A stretch of 5,181 nt of DNA, from positions 1 to 5,181 of the forward strand of contig DAOVMN010000193.1 of the NCBI GenBank assembly GCA_030630685.1. Direction: 5' to 3'. This document shows, one piece after another, positions 1-5,181 of the stretch. The notes beneath the pieces were generated by a model. It saw nothing but the letters and a program-made list of their open reading frames with translations. It was not told the DNA's origin and ran no database searches. This DNA comes from Thermoplasmata archaeon (GTDB taxonomy: Archaea > Thermoplasmatota > DAOVMN01). The position numbers were made by a program, and so were the translations under genes. How positions within the stretch are numbered: position 1 is the first letter of the stretch; each line of letters opens with the position of its first letter.

Positions 1-652
1 GTTCTATTTTCTCCGAAATTTCATCGATGGTAATCGTGATCGTGTGCTGCACAGGTTCCTCTTTTGTGTAGTTGATTTCAATGGATCTCTCCGTCGATTC
101 GCCGGTTTCGAGGGTCACATTGACGGTAATGGTGTGGTTGCCCTCAGCAAGACCGGTGGGAAGTGTAAACGCTGCCGAGAACCGGCCCCCATTCATTGTA
201 GCTGCGGCAGCCTCCGCCCCATCTAACAGGATTCTCACGCCCTGGATCGGCGCGGAGGGCTCGACTGTTATCGTACCAGTGACATTGATTTCATTTCCGG
301 GCTCAATCTTCTCCTGAATTTCATCGATTGTGATGGTAATCGTGTGCACAACTGGCTCCTCCTTCGTGTAGTTTATCTCAGTGGATTTCTCGGCAGATTC
401 CCCTGTTTCAAGGGTGACATTCACGGTGATAGTGTGGTTTCCCTCGGACAGGCCCTGCGGCAGTGAGAAGGCGGCGGAGTAGCTGCCCCCGTCCAGGGTG
501 GCGGTGGCAACCTCGGTTCCATCAAGCCAGACCATGATCTCCTGCACCTCTCCGTCCGGCTCTACGGTAACCATGCCTGTGACATTGATCTCATTTCCCG
601 GCTTGATCTCTTCCTCTATTTCCTCGATTGTGATATTGATGATGCGATTGAC
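1..652 (-). repeat. Tandem 300-bp (100-residue) coding repeats, third unit cut
   Basis: Unit 1 is 353-652, unit 2 is 53-352 and unit 3 is 1-52 (cut by the edge). Each unit starts with a segment like HTITITIDEIQEKIEPGNEI, then NVTG, a WLDG or LLDG core, SAAF(S/T)LP, EGNHTITVNVTLETGES and EINYTKEEP. The spacing is exactly 300 bp with no indels between units. My hand comparison of 1-300 with 301-600 gives about 70% DNA identity. The fold is probably Ig-like, acting as a stalk of extendable length. Confidence 0.9.
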
Positions 653-3600
653 AGGCGGCTCCTCTTCGACAATGACAGTCGTGTATTCCCCATCTAAGCT
701 CTCAACACCCTCGTCACAGCTCACATTCACGGTATTGAGAATATGGGTGCCGTTGGGAAGTCCCTCCTTCACCAGTACAGTGAGATGAATAGCCGTTGAA
801 GTGGATGCCGCAAGTGTGCCGAGAAGCCAGACATTGTCACTTTCAGAGGGATAAGGGTCCGCACTGGCGAATGTTGTGTTGGCATCGTAGTGCTCCACAA
901 GCCGAAGATTGGTGGCGGCCTTGCTTCCGGAATTCATTATATCAATAGTGTAGTTGATGGTCCCGCCCGGCTTCACATTGTTTGAATCCGATTCATCGGT
1001 TTTCACCACAACCAGCAGGGGTGCGGATACGGTGGTGTACGCAGTGCACGAATCGCTTGCCCCTTCATCACAGGATACCTCCACATAATTTTCAATGACT
1101 GCCCCGTCTGAAAGGGTATCGTTCGCCCTGACAGTGATGTTGATGGTCCGGGTCTCGTTGGTGTGAAGTGTCGAGAGGTTCCAGGTATTATTCCCATGGT
1201 CGGGTGCAGGGTCGGCATTGATGAAAATTGAATGACTGCCATAATTTTCCACTACCGTCACATTGGTGGCGTTGTCGTTTCCGGTGTTGGTAACGTTGAC
1301 GGTATAGACAATTTCCTCGCCCGGCAGGACTTTTTCCCTGCTTGAAATCTTGGTGATCTCTAATCTCGGACCCCTGAATACCAGTGGAAGTCCATCCCCG
1401 CCGCTGACGATGCCCCCGCTGGAATTGTAGGGGGTATTTGTGTCTCCCAGCCCGTCCCCGTCGTTGTCGGCACCGGAATAATCGCTCCAGAAATTTCCAC
1501 CCAGGTAATCGTTGCCAAGGATGTTCGTGCCGTTCGTTTTCGAGATGTTCCACTGGTTGCTGCCGGTGCTTTCGTCGATGGCGTTATCGTCGTTCTGGAA
1601 GAAGTTGTTGTAGATGAGATTGTCCACGGCGGCGTAGCCGATCCAGATGCCGTACCCGTCGTTCCCGGTGACGGTGTTGTTTGCCACGGTGTTGAATTTG
1701 CTCCACTGCTCAATGAAAACGCCCGCCTCTCCATTCCCGGTGACGGTGTTGTTCGTGAGGGTGTTATTTTCACTGTGTCCCGTGATGTTGAGACCGCTGC
1801 CAATGTTGTCCGCTGCCGAGTTGTTCTCGACCATGTTGTCAAAGCTCCTGTAGTCCAGTGTGATGCCGCTCTTCGTGTTTCCCGAGACCGTATTACCAGA
1901 AACGAGGTTGTGGTGGGCAGTACCCAGCAGGATCCCGTTTGCTCCGTTGTCGAAGGCGCGGCAGCCGGTTACGGTGCTGTGATCACTGTAGCTGAGATAG
2001 ATGCCCTGGTTGTAGTTGTCGTCCGCTGTGCAGGACTCGATGGTGGTGTAATGGGAATCGCTGCGCACGTAGATGCCGTAGTTGCCATTGTCGTTGGCGG
2101 TTATATTGCGCAGCACATTGTGTTCCGACGATTCCAGCGATACGCCGTCGTCGTTGTCATTGGCAACGATATCGCGCAGCGTGTTGTTGTGGCAGTTCTT
2201 GAGGTGGATACCGATCTTGCCTCCTGACGCCGTGACGTTCTCGATCCTCGAGTTGTTGGTGTTCACCAGCGCGATAGCCATCTTCATGCCCTCGAAGCGC
2301 AGGTCGCGGAAAGTGATGTTGGTGGAATCGGCCACGAAGACGTATGCAACATCGTCGCCGGTGATGACCTCGTCGTGACGATCCGACCAGTAGTAGATGG
2401 CGCCGCTGCCCACGGTGTTCGTGTCGTCGATCTCATGGACGGATTCCTCATCGGACATGGCATAGATATCGAAGTCCACCCCATTGTCCTGCATGGAGTT
2501 GTTTGTCAGATTAGCATGGGTGGACCGGTAGAGGATGATACCGGTCCCGCTGTTCCCGGTTGCGTTGTTGTTGCCCAGGCAGGTATTATTACAGAAGGAA
2601 ATGTAGATGCCATCATGGGTGTTGTCGTCGGCGGTGTTGTTGCGCAGGACGGCGTCGTCCGCCCTGCCGAGATAGATGCCGTGCTTGTTGCCCGTGGCCG
2701 TGTTGTTCTCCACGATGCAATCATCGCAGTTGGCGCCAACACCGATACCGAATCCCTCGTTGTCCTCTGCGGTGCACCCCGTGATGCGATTCCCGGTGCT
2801 GCGGCCGTCCAGATCGATACCCATGAGCTCGCAGCCGCTCACCGTGCTGTCCGCGATGACGCTGTCCGTGGAATCGTCCAGGTAGATACCGCGACCGCCC
2901 AGTATGTTGTGATGCCAGCAGCCCGAGACCGTACATTGTCTGATTTCGTTATTATCGGATCTCACGATCCGGATACCGTACAGGCAGTCCGCAGCGGTGA
3001 CGTTGATGATGCGGGAGTTGTGGGTGTAGGCGAACAGGATACCGTCGGTGTTGTGGTCCACCTGAATGTCCCGGACGGTGATGTTGTCGCATGCAATGGC
3101 GGCGAAACACCCGGCATCCGCAGGCACCGCGCTGTCCTGCCGGTCGATCCAGTAGTACACCGGTCCGCCGTCCACGGTATTCGTCGGATCGATGTCATGG
3201 CGGTAGTCCGCTTCCCCTGAGCCACTGATGCCGAAGTCGTAGTCGTTACCGGTCATGTTGTTGTCGCGGAGCGTGAAATCCTCGCATCCGGTGATGGCGA
3301 TGCCGCGTTCGTTGTCGCGCACCGTGTTATTGTCGATCCGGTTGCCCTCACAGAGCTGGGTGGTATAGATGCCGATCTGGTTGCCGGTTACCGTGTTGCC
3401 GGTGATATTGTTGTCGTCGCTGTTGTAATTCACCTCGATGCCGTTGTAATCGCCGGAACTTACCGTGTTCCCGGCGATGATATTGCGATCCGAGTTCCGG
3501 TAGATTTTGATGCCGCGCTTGCAGTTGGAGACGGAGTTGTTCTCGATGGTGTTGTCATTGCAATCTTCGCTCATGTAGATGCCATACTCCATGCAGGAAT

Positions 3601-4246
3601 CCACGATGTTGTCCCGGATGGTGTTTCCGTCGGATCCGGAGAGCACGACACCCGCCCGGTCGTTGTTGGAGAGGTTGTTCCCGGAAATCGTGCAATTGGT
3701 GCAGGACTCCATGTCTATACAGTACCAGCTATCCGTGATGTCATTCCCTGAGATGGTACAGTTCTCCGCCGATGAGATGTCCACGGCGGCGGAGTTGTTG
3801 TGATAGGTGGTGCCGCTGATCGAAAATCCGCTGAGGTTTACCCAGTCGGCGGTGATGCGGAAGACGTCCACATCGGAACTGGCGGCCTTCACGGACGTGT
3901 TGCCTGGACTCATGAACGTCGAGCGGATGGTGAGCCGCTTACCCACGACGACGTTCTCGGTGTAGGTCCCCGGGTTTACCGATATGGTGTCGCCGTCCGC
4001 CGCCTCGTCAACGCCTTTCTGGATTGTCTTGTAGGGTTTCAGAATGGAACCGTTCCCCGAGGTGTCGTTGCCGTTCTCGGCGTCCACATAGATGTTTTCA
4101 CCCCTGCCACCGCGGGTTCTTTCTGATTTGTTTTCATTTCTTTCATTCCCTTCTGCGCCTGCCAAGAATGCACACGCTCCCGTGGATGCTATCAGTATCA
4201 AAAATACTGACAGTGTCATGATTTTCCATAGTTTTTGGTCATTCAT
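1..4246 (-). CDS. Giant secreted NosD-type beta-helix protein with DUF11 and 100-residue repeats, 3'-partial
   Basis: I translated this frame by hand from the ATG at 4244-4246 to the left edge. It gives 1415 codons with no stop and no frameshift; the C-terminus lies outside the window. Order: signal peptide (1-31), short polar linker, right-handed parallel beta-helix (about 52-945), two DUF11-type domains (about 962-1195), then 100-residue tandem repeats (from 1199). The helix opens with the usual cap (IYVDAENGND, PYKTIQKGVDEA, GDTISVNPGTY) and repeats coils such as NTVTGNQIGIYT. It closes with GGNFWSDYSG and DNDGDGLGD, a familiar ending in archaeal NosD-like proteins. NosD itself handles copper for N2O reductase, but these large archaeal relatives are mostly uncharacterised surface proteins, so no such role is claimed. 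Carbohydrate binding or adhesion is possible. The protein is probably exported and anchored by its unseen C-terminus. It likely shares a transcript with the anchored Ig-like gene upstream. Confidence 0.93.
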   Translation of the reverse strand, partial: MNDQKLWKIMTLSVFLILIASTGACAFLAGAEGNERNENKSERTRGGRGENIYVDAENGNDTSGNGSILKPYKTIQKGVDEAADGDTISVNPGTYTENVVVGKRLTIRSTFMSPGNTSVKAASSDVDVFRITADWVNLSGFSISGTTYHNNSAAVDISSAENCTISGNDITDSWYCIDMESCTNCTISGNNLSNNDRAGVVLSGSDGNTIRDNIVDSCMEYGIYMSEDCNDNTIENNSVSNCKRGIKIYRNSDRNIIAGNTVSSGDYNGIEVNYNSDDNNITGNTVTGNQIGIYTTQLCEGNRIDNNTVRDNERGIAITGCEDFTLRDNNMTGNDYDFGISGSGEADYRHDIDPTNTVDGGPVYYWIDRQDSAVPADAGCFAAIACDNITVRDIQVDHNTDGILFAYTHNSRIINVTAADCLYGIRIVRSDNNEIRQCTVSGCWHHNILGGRGIYLDDSTDSVIADSTVSGCELMGIDLDGRSTGNRITGCTAEDNEGFGIGVGANCDDCIVENNTATGNKHGIYLGRADDAVLRNNTADDNTHDGIYISFCNNTCLGNNNATGNSGTGIILYRSTHANLTNNSMQDNGVDFDIYAMSDEESVHEIDDTNTVGSGAIYYWSDRHDEVITGDDVAYVFVADSTNITFRDLRFEGMKMAIALVNTNNSRIENVTASGGKIGIHLKNCHNNTLRDIVANDNDDGVSLESSEHNVLRNITANDNGNYGIYVRSDSHYTTIESCTADDNYNQGIYLSYSDHSTVTGCRAFDNGANGILLGTAHHNLVSGNTVSGNTKSGITLDYRSFDNMVENNSAADNIGSGLNITGHSENNTLTNNTVTGNGEAGVFIEQWSKFNTVANNTVTGNDGYGIWIGYAAVDNLIYNNFFQNDDNAIDESTGSNQWNISKTNGTNILGNDYLGGNFWSDYSGADNDGDGLGDTNTPYNSSGGIVSGGDGLPLVFRGPRLEITKISSREKVLPGEEIVYTVNVTNTGNDNATNVTVVENYGSHSIFINADPAPDHGNNTWNLSTLHTNETRTINITVRANDTLSDGAVIENYVEVSCDEGASDSCTAYTTVSAPLLVVVKTDESDSNNVKPGGTINYTIDIMNSGSKAATNLRLVEHYDANTTFASADPYPSESDNVWLLGTLAASTSTAIHLTVLVKEGLPNGTHILNTVNVSCDEGVESLDGEYTTVIVEEEPPVNRIINITIEEIEEEIKPGNEINVTGMVTVEPDGEVQEIMVWLDGTEVATATLDGGSYSAAFSLPQGLSEGNHTITVNVTLETGESAEKSTEINYTKEEPVVHTITITIDEIQEKIEPGNEINVTGTITVEPSAPIQGVRILLDGAEAAAATMNGGRFSAAFTLPTGLAEGNHTITVNVTLETGESTERSIEINYTKEEPVQHTITITIDEISEKIE
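662..1363 (-). other. Two DUF11-type domains
   Basis: Residues about 962-1075 and 1076-1195. The first starts LEITKISSREKVLPGEEIVY followed by TVNVTNTGNDNATNVTVVE. The second has VKPGGTINYTIDIMNSGSKA. This matches the DUF11 pattern of K...V.PG..I.Y.I...N.G...A.N. Each ends near a VSCDEG segment, 118 residues apart. DUF11 domains are beta-sandwich stalk units in prokaryotic surface proteins. Here they link the helix to the C-terminal repeats. Confidence 0.8.
1442..1468 (-). other. Putative calcium-binding loop closing the beta-helix
   Basis: Residues 927-935 read DNDGDGLGD. The spaced aspartates match a D-x-D-x-D-G calcium loop as in dockerin or thrombospondin type 3 repeats. It directly follows GGNFWSDYSG. 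The combination is a recurrent end of NosD-like helices in archaea. Metal binding is inferred from the motif only. Confidence 0.6.
2303..2482 (-). other. NosD-type insertion module 2 (YYW motif)
   Basis: Residues about 589-648. It has HEIDDTNTVGSG followed by AIYYWSDRHD, then VAYVFVADSTNITFRD. It aligns with module 1 through the H-x-I-D-x-T-N-T-V, Y-Y-W-x-D-R-x-D and N-I-T-x-R-D positions. This indicates that a block of about 254 residues was duplicated within the helix. Confidence 0.7.
3068..3244 (-). other. NosD-type insertion module 1 (YYW motif)
   Basis: Residues about 335-393. The module has HDIDPTNTVDGG followed by PVYYWIDRQD, then a hydrophobic strand and ACDNITVRD that leads back into regular coils. 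Related NosD-like proteins carry a comparable NT-V-x-G-x-P-V-Y-Y element. A second copy lies 254 residues further on. Confidence 0.7.
4154..4246 (-). other. Sec-type signal peptide of the beta-helix protein
   Basis: Residues 1-31 have a short N-region with lysines (MNDQKLWK), a hydrophobic core (IMTLSVFLILIA) and an A-x-A site, AGA before EG at residues 29-31. An earlier ACA (24-26) is an alternative cleavage point. The mature part then starts with a polar, charged linker before the beta-helix cap. Confidence 0.85.
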
Positions 4247-4252
4247 GTTAAG

Positions 4253-4260
4253 TCCTCCTT
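4253..4260 (-). promoter_or_regulatory. Ribosome binding site of the giant beta-helix gene
   Basis: The minus strand reads AAGGAGGA, then six bases (CTTAAC), then ATG at 4246-4244. This is a near-perfect Shine-Dalgarno at good spacing, and it fixes the start codon, which leads directly into a signal peptide. The 44-bp gap (4247-4290) between the two genes shows no stem-loop or T-tract, so read-through from the upstream gene is likely. Confidence 0.85.
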
Positions 4261-4290
4261 TTCCTTAGTGTTTGGTTCATCCTTTTTTAT

Positions 4291-5181
4291 TCACGGTTCT
4301 TTCATCTTCGCTGTTTCCGGCGTAATCTCTTTTGGTGTGACGGTTTCATCATCTTCTTTTGTTTTTTCACTTTCAGGTTCTTCACCTTTCTTTTCGGTCT
4401 CTTCTTTCTTATCGGGCAAGGGCTCGGTTTTTCCTTCCTTTTCCTCCTTCTTCTCCTTCTCCGTCCCTCCCAGCGGAACGACACCCCGTATCACCAGCAC
4501 AACGACCAGCAGCACGATAATCAGAAGGATGAGCAAACCGTAGATAACGGGTGTTGTAAAGACCCCCCCGCCCCCTTCACTACCCCCATCTTCTTCCCCG
4601 GTAACCTTGATCGTATAAGGGGTGTCTATATTTTCCGGCATGGTGATCTCATTGGTTCCATCGGTTGCCCGGATATAATACTCGATCCCTTCGCTGGTAA
4701 CGACGTCCGCGGGTATCTCGCCAGAATATTTGTCATCACCTTCCTTGACCATCTCCACGGATGAATAGTTTGCCTCGCCCTTCTCCCGATAGAACAGCCT
4801 TACACACACCACCACAATATTGTCGGAGACAGTAACTTCAATTCTAATCGGCTTGTTTCCCTCTGCCTCTTCAACCGGGGTGTGGGTGATCTCCGGGGGC
4901 ACCACGTCCCCCTCTGTTACTGCTTTTATGGTAATGCTCTTCGAGTACTTTCCTTCCTCGTAACCGCCCTTGGTTGCGTTCACCCACAATGTCACGACCG
5001 TATCGGCGGAAACATCTTTTGCAGTGAGGATTATTATGCAGTTTCCGTTCGCATTCGTTGTATTGATGTTCTTGTCCACATCCGCCCCCCCGGATACGGC
5101 AATCGCCAGCACCACGCCTACAATCGGATTCTCGTTGCTGTCTTTTACCGTAACCAGAATATTTGTCATCACCTTCCTTGA
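4291..5181 (-). CDS. Membrane-anchored extracellular Ig-like domain protein, 5'-partial
   Basis: The frame is open from the right edge to a TGA at 4291-4293. A GTG (5170-5172) and an ATG (5167-5169) lie near the edge, but neither is followed by a signal peptide although the protein is clearly exported, so the true start is probably outside the window. Counting from the GTG, residues about 3-88 resemble an invasin/Big_1-type Ig fold (VTVKDSNENPIVGV near the start). Residues about 92-190 form a second Ig-like domain with PPEITHTPV, LFYREKGE and YYIRATDG, a style common in Thermoplasmatota surface proteins. A Gly/Glu linker (191-203), one hydrophobic helix (about 208-228) and a 65-residue Lys/Glu-rich tail follow. 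The predicted topology is outside domains with a cytoplasmic tail. It lies 44 bp upstream of the giant beta-helix gene, probably in one operon. Its function is unknown; adhesion or surface-layer support is only a guess. The first residues overlap a suspicious 28-bp repeat. Confidence 0.85.
   Translation of the reverse strand, partial: SRKVMTNILVTVKDSNENPIVGVVLAIAVSGGADVDKNINTTNANGNCIIILTAKDVSADTVVTLWVNATKGGYEEGKYSKSITIKAVTEGDVVPPEITHTPVEEAEGNKPIRIEVTVSDNIVVVCVRLFYREKGEANYSSVEMVKEGDDKYSGEIPADVVTSEGIEYYIRATDGTNEITMPENIDTPYTIKVTGEEDGGSEGGGGVFTTPVIYGLLILLIIVLLVVVLVIRGVVPLGGTEKEKKEEKEGKTEPLPDKKEETEKKGEEPESEKTKEDDETVTPKEITPETAKMKEP
4294..4488 (-). other. Lys/Glu-rich cytoplasmic tail
   Basis: Sixty-five residues after the membrane helix, dominated by Lys, Glu, Pro and Thr (EKEKKEEKEG, then KKEETEKKGEE) and ending in KMKEP. 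It is probably disordered and lies inside the cell if the helix is a simple type I anchor. The codons give a long purine-rich coding strand, so the plus strand is strongly pyrimidine-rich here. No recognised domain is visible. Confidence 0.75.
4489..4551 (-). other. Transmembrane segment of the Ig-like protein
   Basis: About 21 residues made almost entirely of Val, Leu and Ile, beginning at PVIYGLLILL and ending just before an Arg (VIRG). It follows a flexible Gly/Glu linker and precedes a highly charged tail. This is the usual arrangement of a C-terminal stop-transfer anchor with the Ig-like domains outside the cell. Confidence 0.88.
4721..4748 (-). repeat. 28-bp direct repeat, internal copy
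   Basis: Exact 28-base match to 5154-5181. Here it codes for VKEGDDKYSG within the second Ig-like domain, where it fits the fold well, just before GEIPADVVTSEG. Confidence 0.95.
5154..5181 (-). repeat. 28-bp direct repeat, copy flush with the window end
   Basis: Exact 28-base match to 4721-4748, with the same orientation but a different reading frame relative to the gene. The match breaks immediately on its left (5153 differs from 4720) and its right end is the window edge. It holds the apparent GTG/ATG starts and the purine-rich AAGGAAGG before them, so those signals may be borrowed from the internal coding copy. Confidence 0.95.

Larger units (their letters stand above)
1412..4093 (-). other. 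Right-handed parallel beta-helix domain (NosD/PbH1-type)
   Basis: Residues about 52-945 consist of coils of roughly 22-24 residues with the pattern N-x-I-x-x-N-x-[VAI]-x-x-N/C-x-x-G-I-x-[LIV]. Examples are NTIENNSVSNCKRGIKI and NTVTGNQIGIYT. Asn ladders are obvious throughout. Two wider modules with H-x-I-D-x-T-N-T-V and YYW (residues 350-366 and 604-620) interrupt the regular coils. The domain is unusually long, about 890 residues. The first two thirds carry most of its 23 cysteines. Confidence 0.9.

Noticed and set aside
1360..1842. 160-codon minus-strand open frame rich in Thr, Ser and Arg
   Set aside because: It overlaps the large gene in another frame, is low-complexity, and is interrupted by nothing that would favour it over the continuous 1415-codon frame.
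1775..2227. 150-codon plus-strand open frame
   Set aside because: Same antisense register and same Val/Ala-rich composition as the other shadow frames; no supporting motif.
2375..3220. 281-codon open frame on the plus strand
   Set aside because: It lies entirely antisense to the beta-helix and in codon register with it. Stops there would need TTA, CTA or TCA codons in the real gene, which are rarely used. The Val-rich product is the complement of the Asn codons (AAC to GTT). It has no convincing domain.
1412..4093. Assigning nosD (copper chaperone for nitrous oxide reductase)
   Set aside because: Similarity is only at the level of the beta-helix fold family. The protein is far longer than NosD, and no nos genes are present in the window.
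4166..4186. Possible lipoprotein box (STGAC) in the signal peptide
   Set aside because: Position -3 is Thr, not Leu/Val/Ile, and an A-x-A site follows closely, so ordinary signal peptidase cleavage fits better.
4320..4465. Long pyrimidine-rich stretch on the plus strand, a possible triplex-forming tract
   Set aside because: It is explained by Lys/Glu codons of the cytoplasmic tail and is interrupted by purines; it has no mirror symmetry that I could see.
4882..5181. Plus-strand frame running off the right edge
   Set aside because: It is antisense to the Ig-like domain gene, whose protein pattern, membrane helix and tail are clear.

Overview
The window is filled by two minus-strand genes, both cut by a window edge. 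Both look like parts of an archaeal cell-surface protein set. Read right to left, the first is the C-terminal part of a membrane-anchored protein: two Ig-like domains, one transmembrane helix and a Lys/Glu-rich cytoplasmic tail. After a 44-bp gap with a strong Shine-Dalgarno, the second is a very large secreted mosaic protein of at least 1415 residues. It has a signal peptide, a long NosD-type right-handed parallel beta-helix, a Ca-loop-like DNDGDG stretch, two DUF11-type domains, and then exact 100-residue tandem repeats that run off the left edge.

The likely source is an archaeon, most plausibly of the Thermoplasmatota type. The grounds are the PPEITHTPV...EG / YYIRATDG Ig-like domain followed by a single helix and a charged tail, the NosD-like helix ending in a GGNFWSDYSG / DGDGLGDT motif, the DUF11 stalk, and the dense N-x-S/T sequons. 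This is inference from protein style. There is no rRNA, tRNA or informational gene to confirm it.

Layout: 4291-5181, anchored Ig-like protein (N-terminus missing); 4247-4290, short intergenic gap with the ribosome binding site; 1-4246, giant beta-helix protein (C-terminus missing). Inside the giant gene, the signal peptide is at about 4154-4246, the beta-helix at about 1412-4093, the DUF11-like pair at about 662-1363 and the tandem repeats at 1-652. No stretch over 300 bases is non-coding. No RNA gene, CRISPR array, mobile element, promoter or terminator was seen. The many open frames on the plus strand are antisense shadows of the large gene.

The two genes are probably co-transcribed and both act outside the cell: one is tethered to the membrane, the other presents a long solenoid on a stalk. 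The oddest sequence signal is an exact 28-bp repeat. One copy lies inside the first gene and the other sits flush against the right end of the window in a different reading frame. This suggests a repeat-driven contig end or a chimeric junction, so the first residues of that gene should not be trusted.
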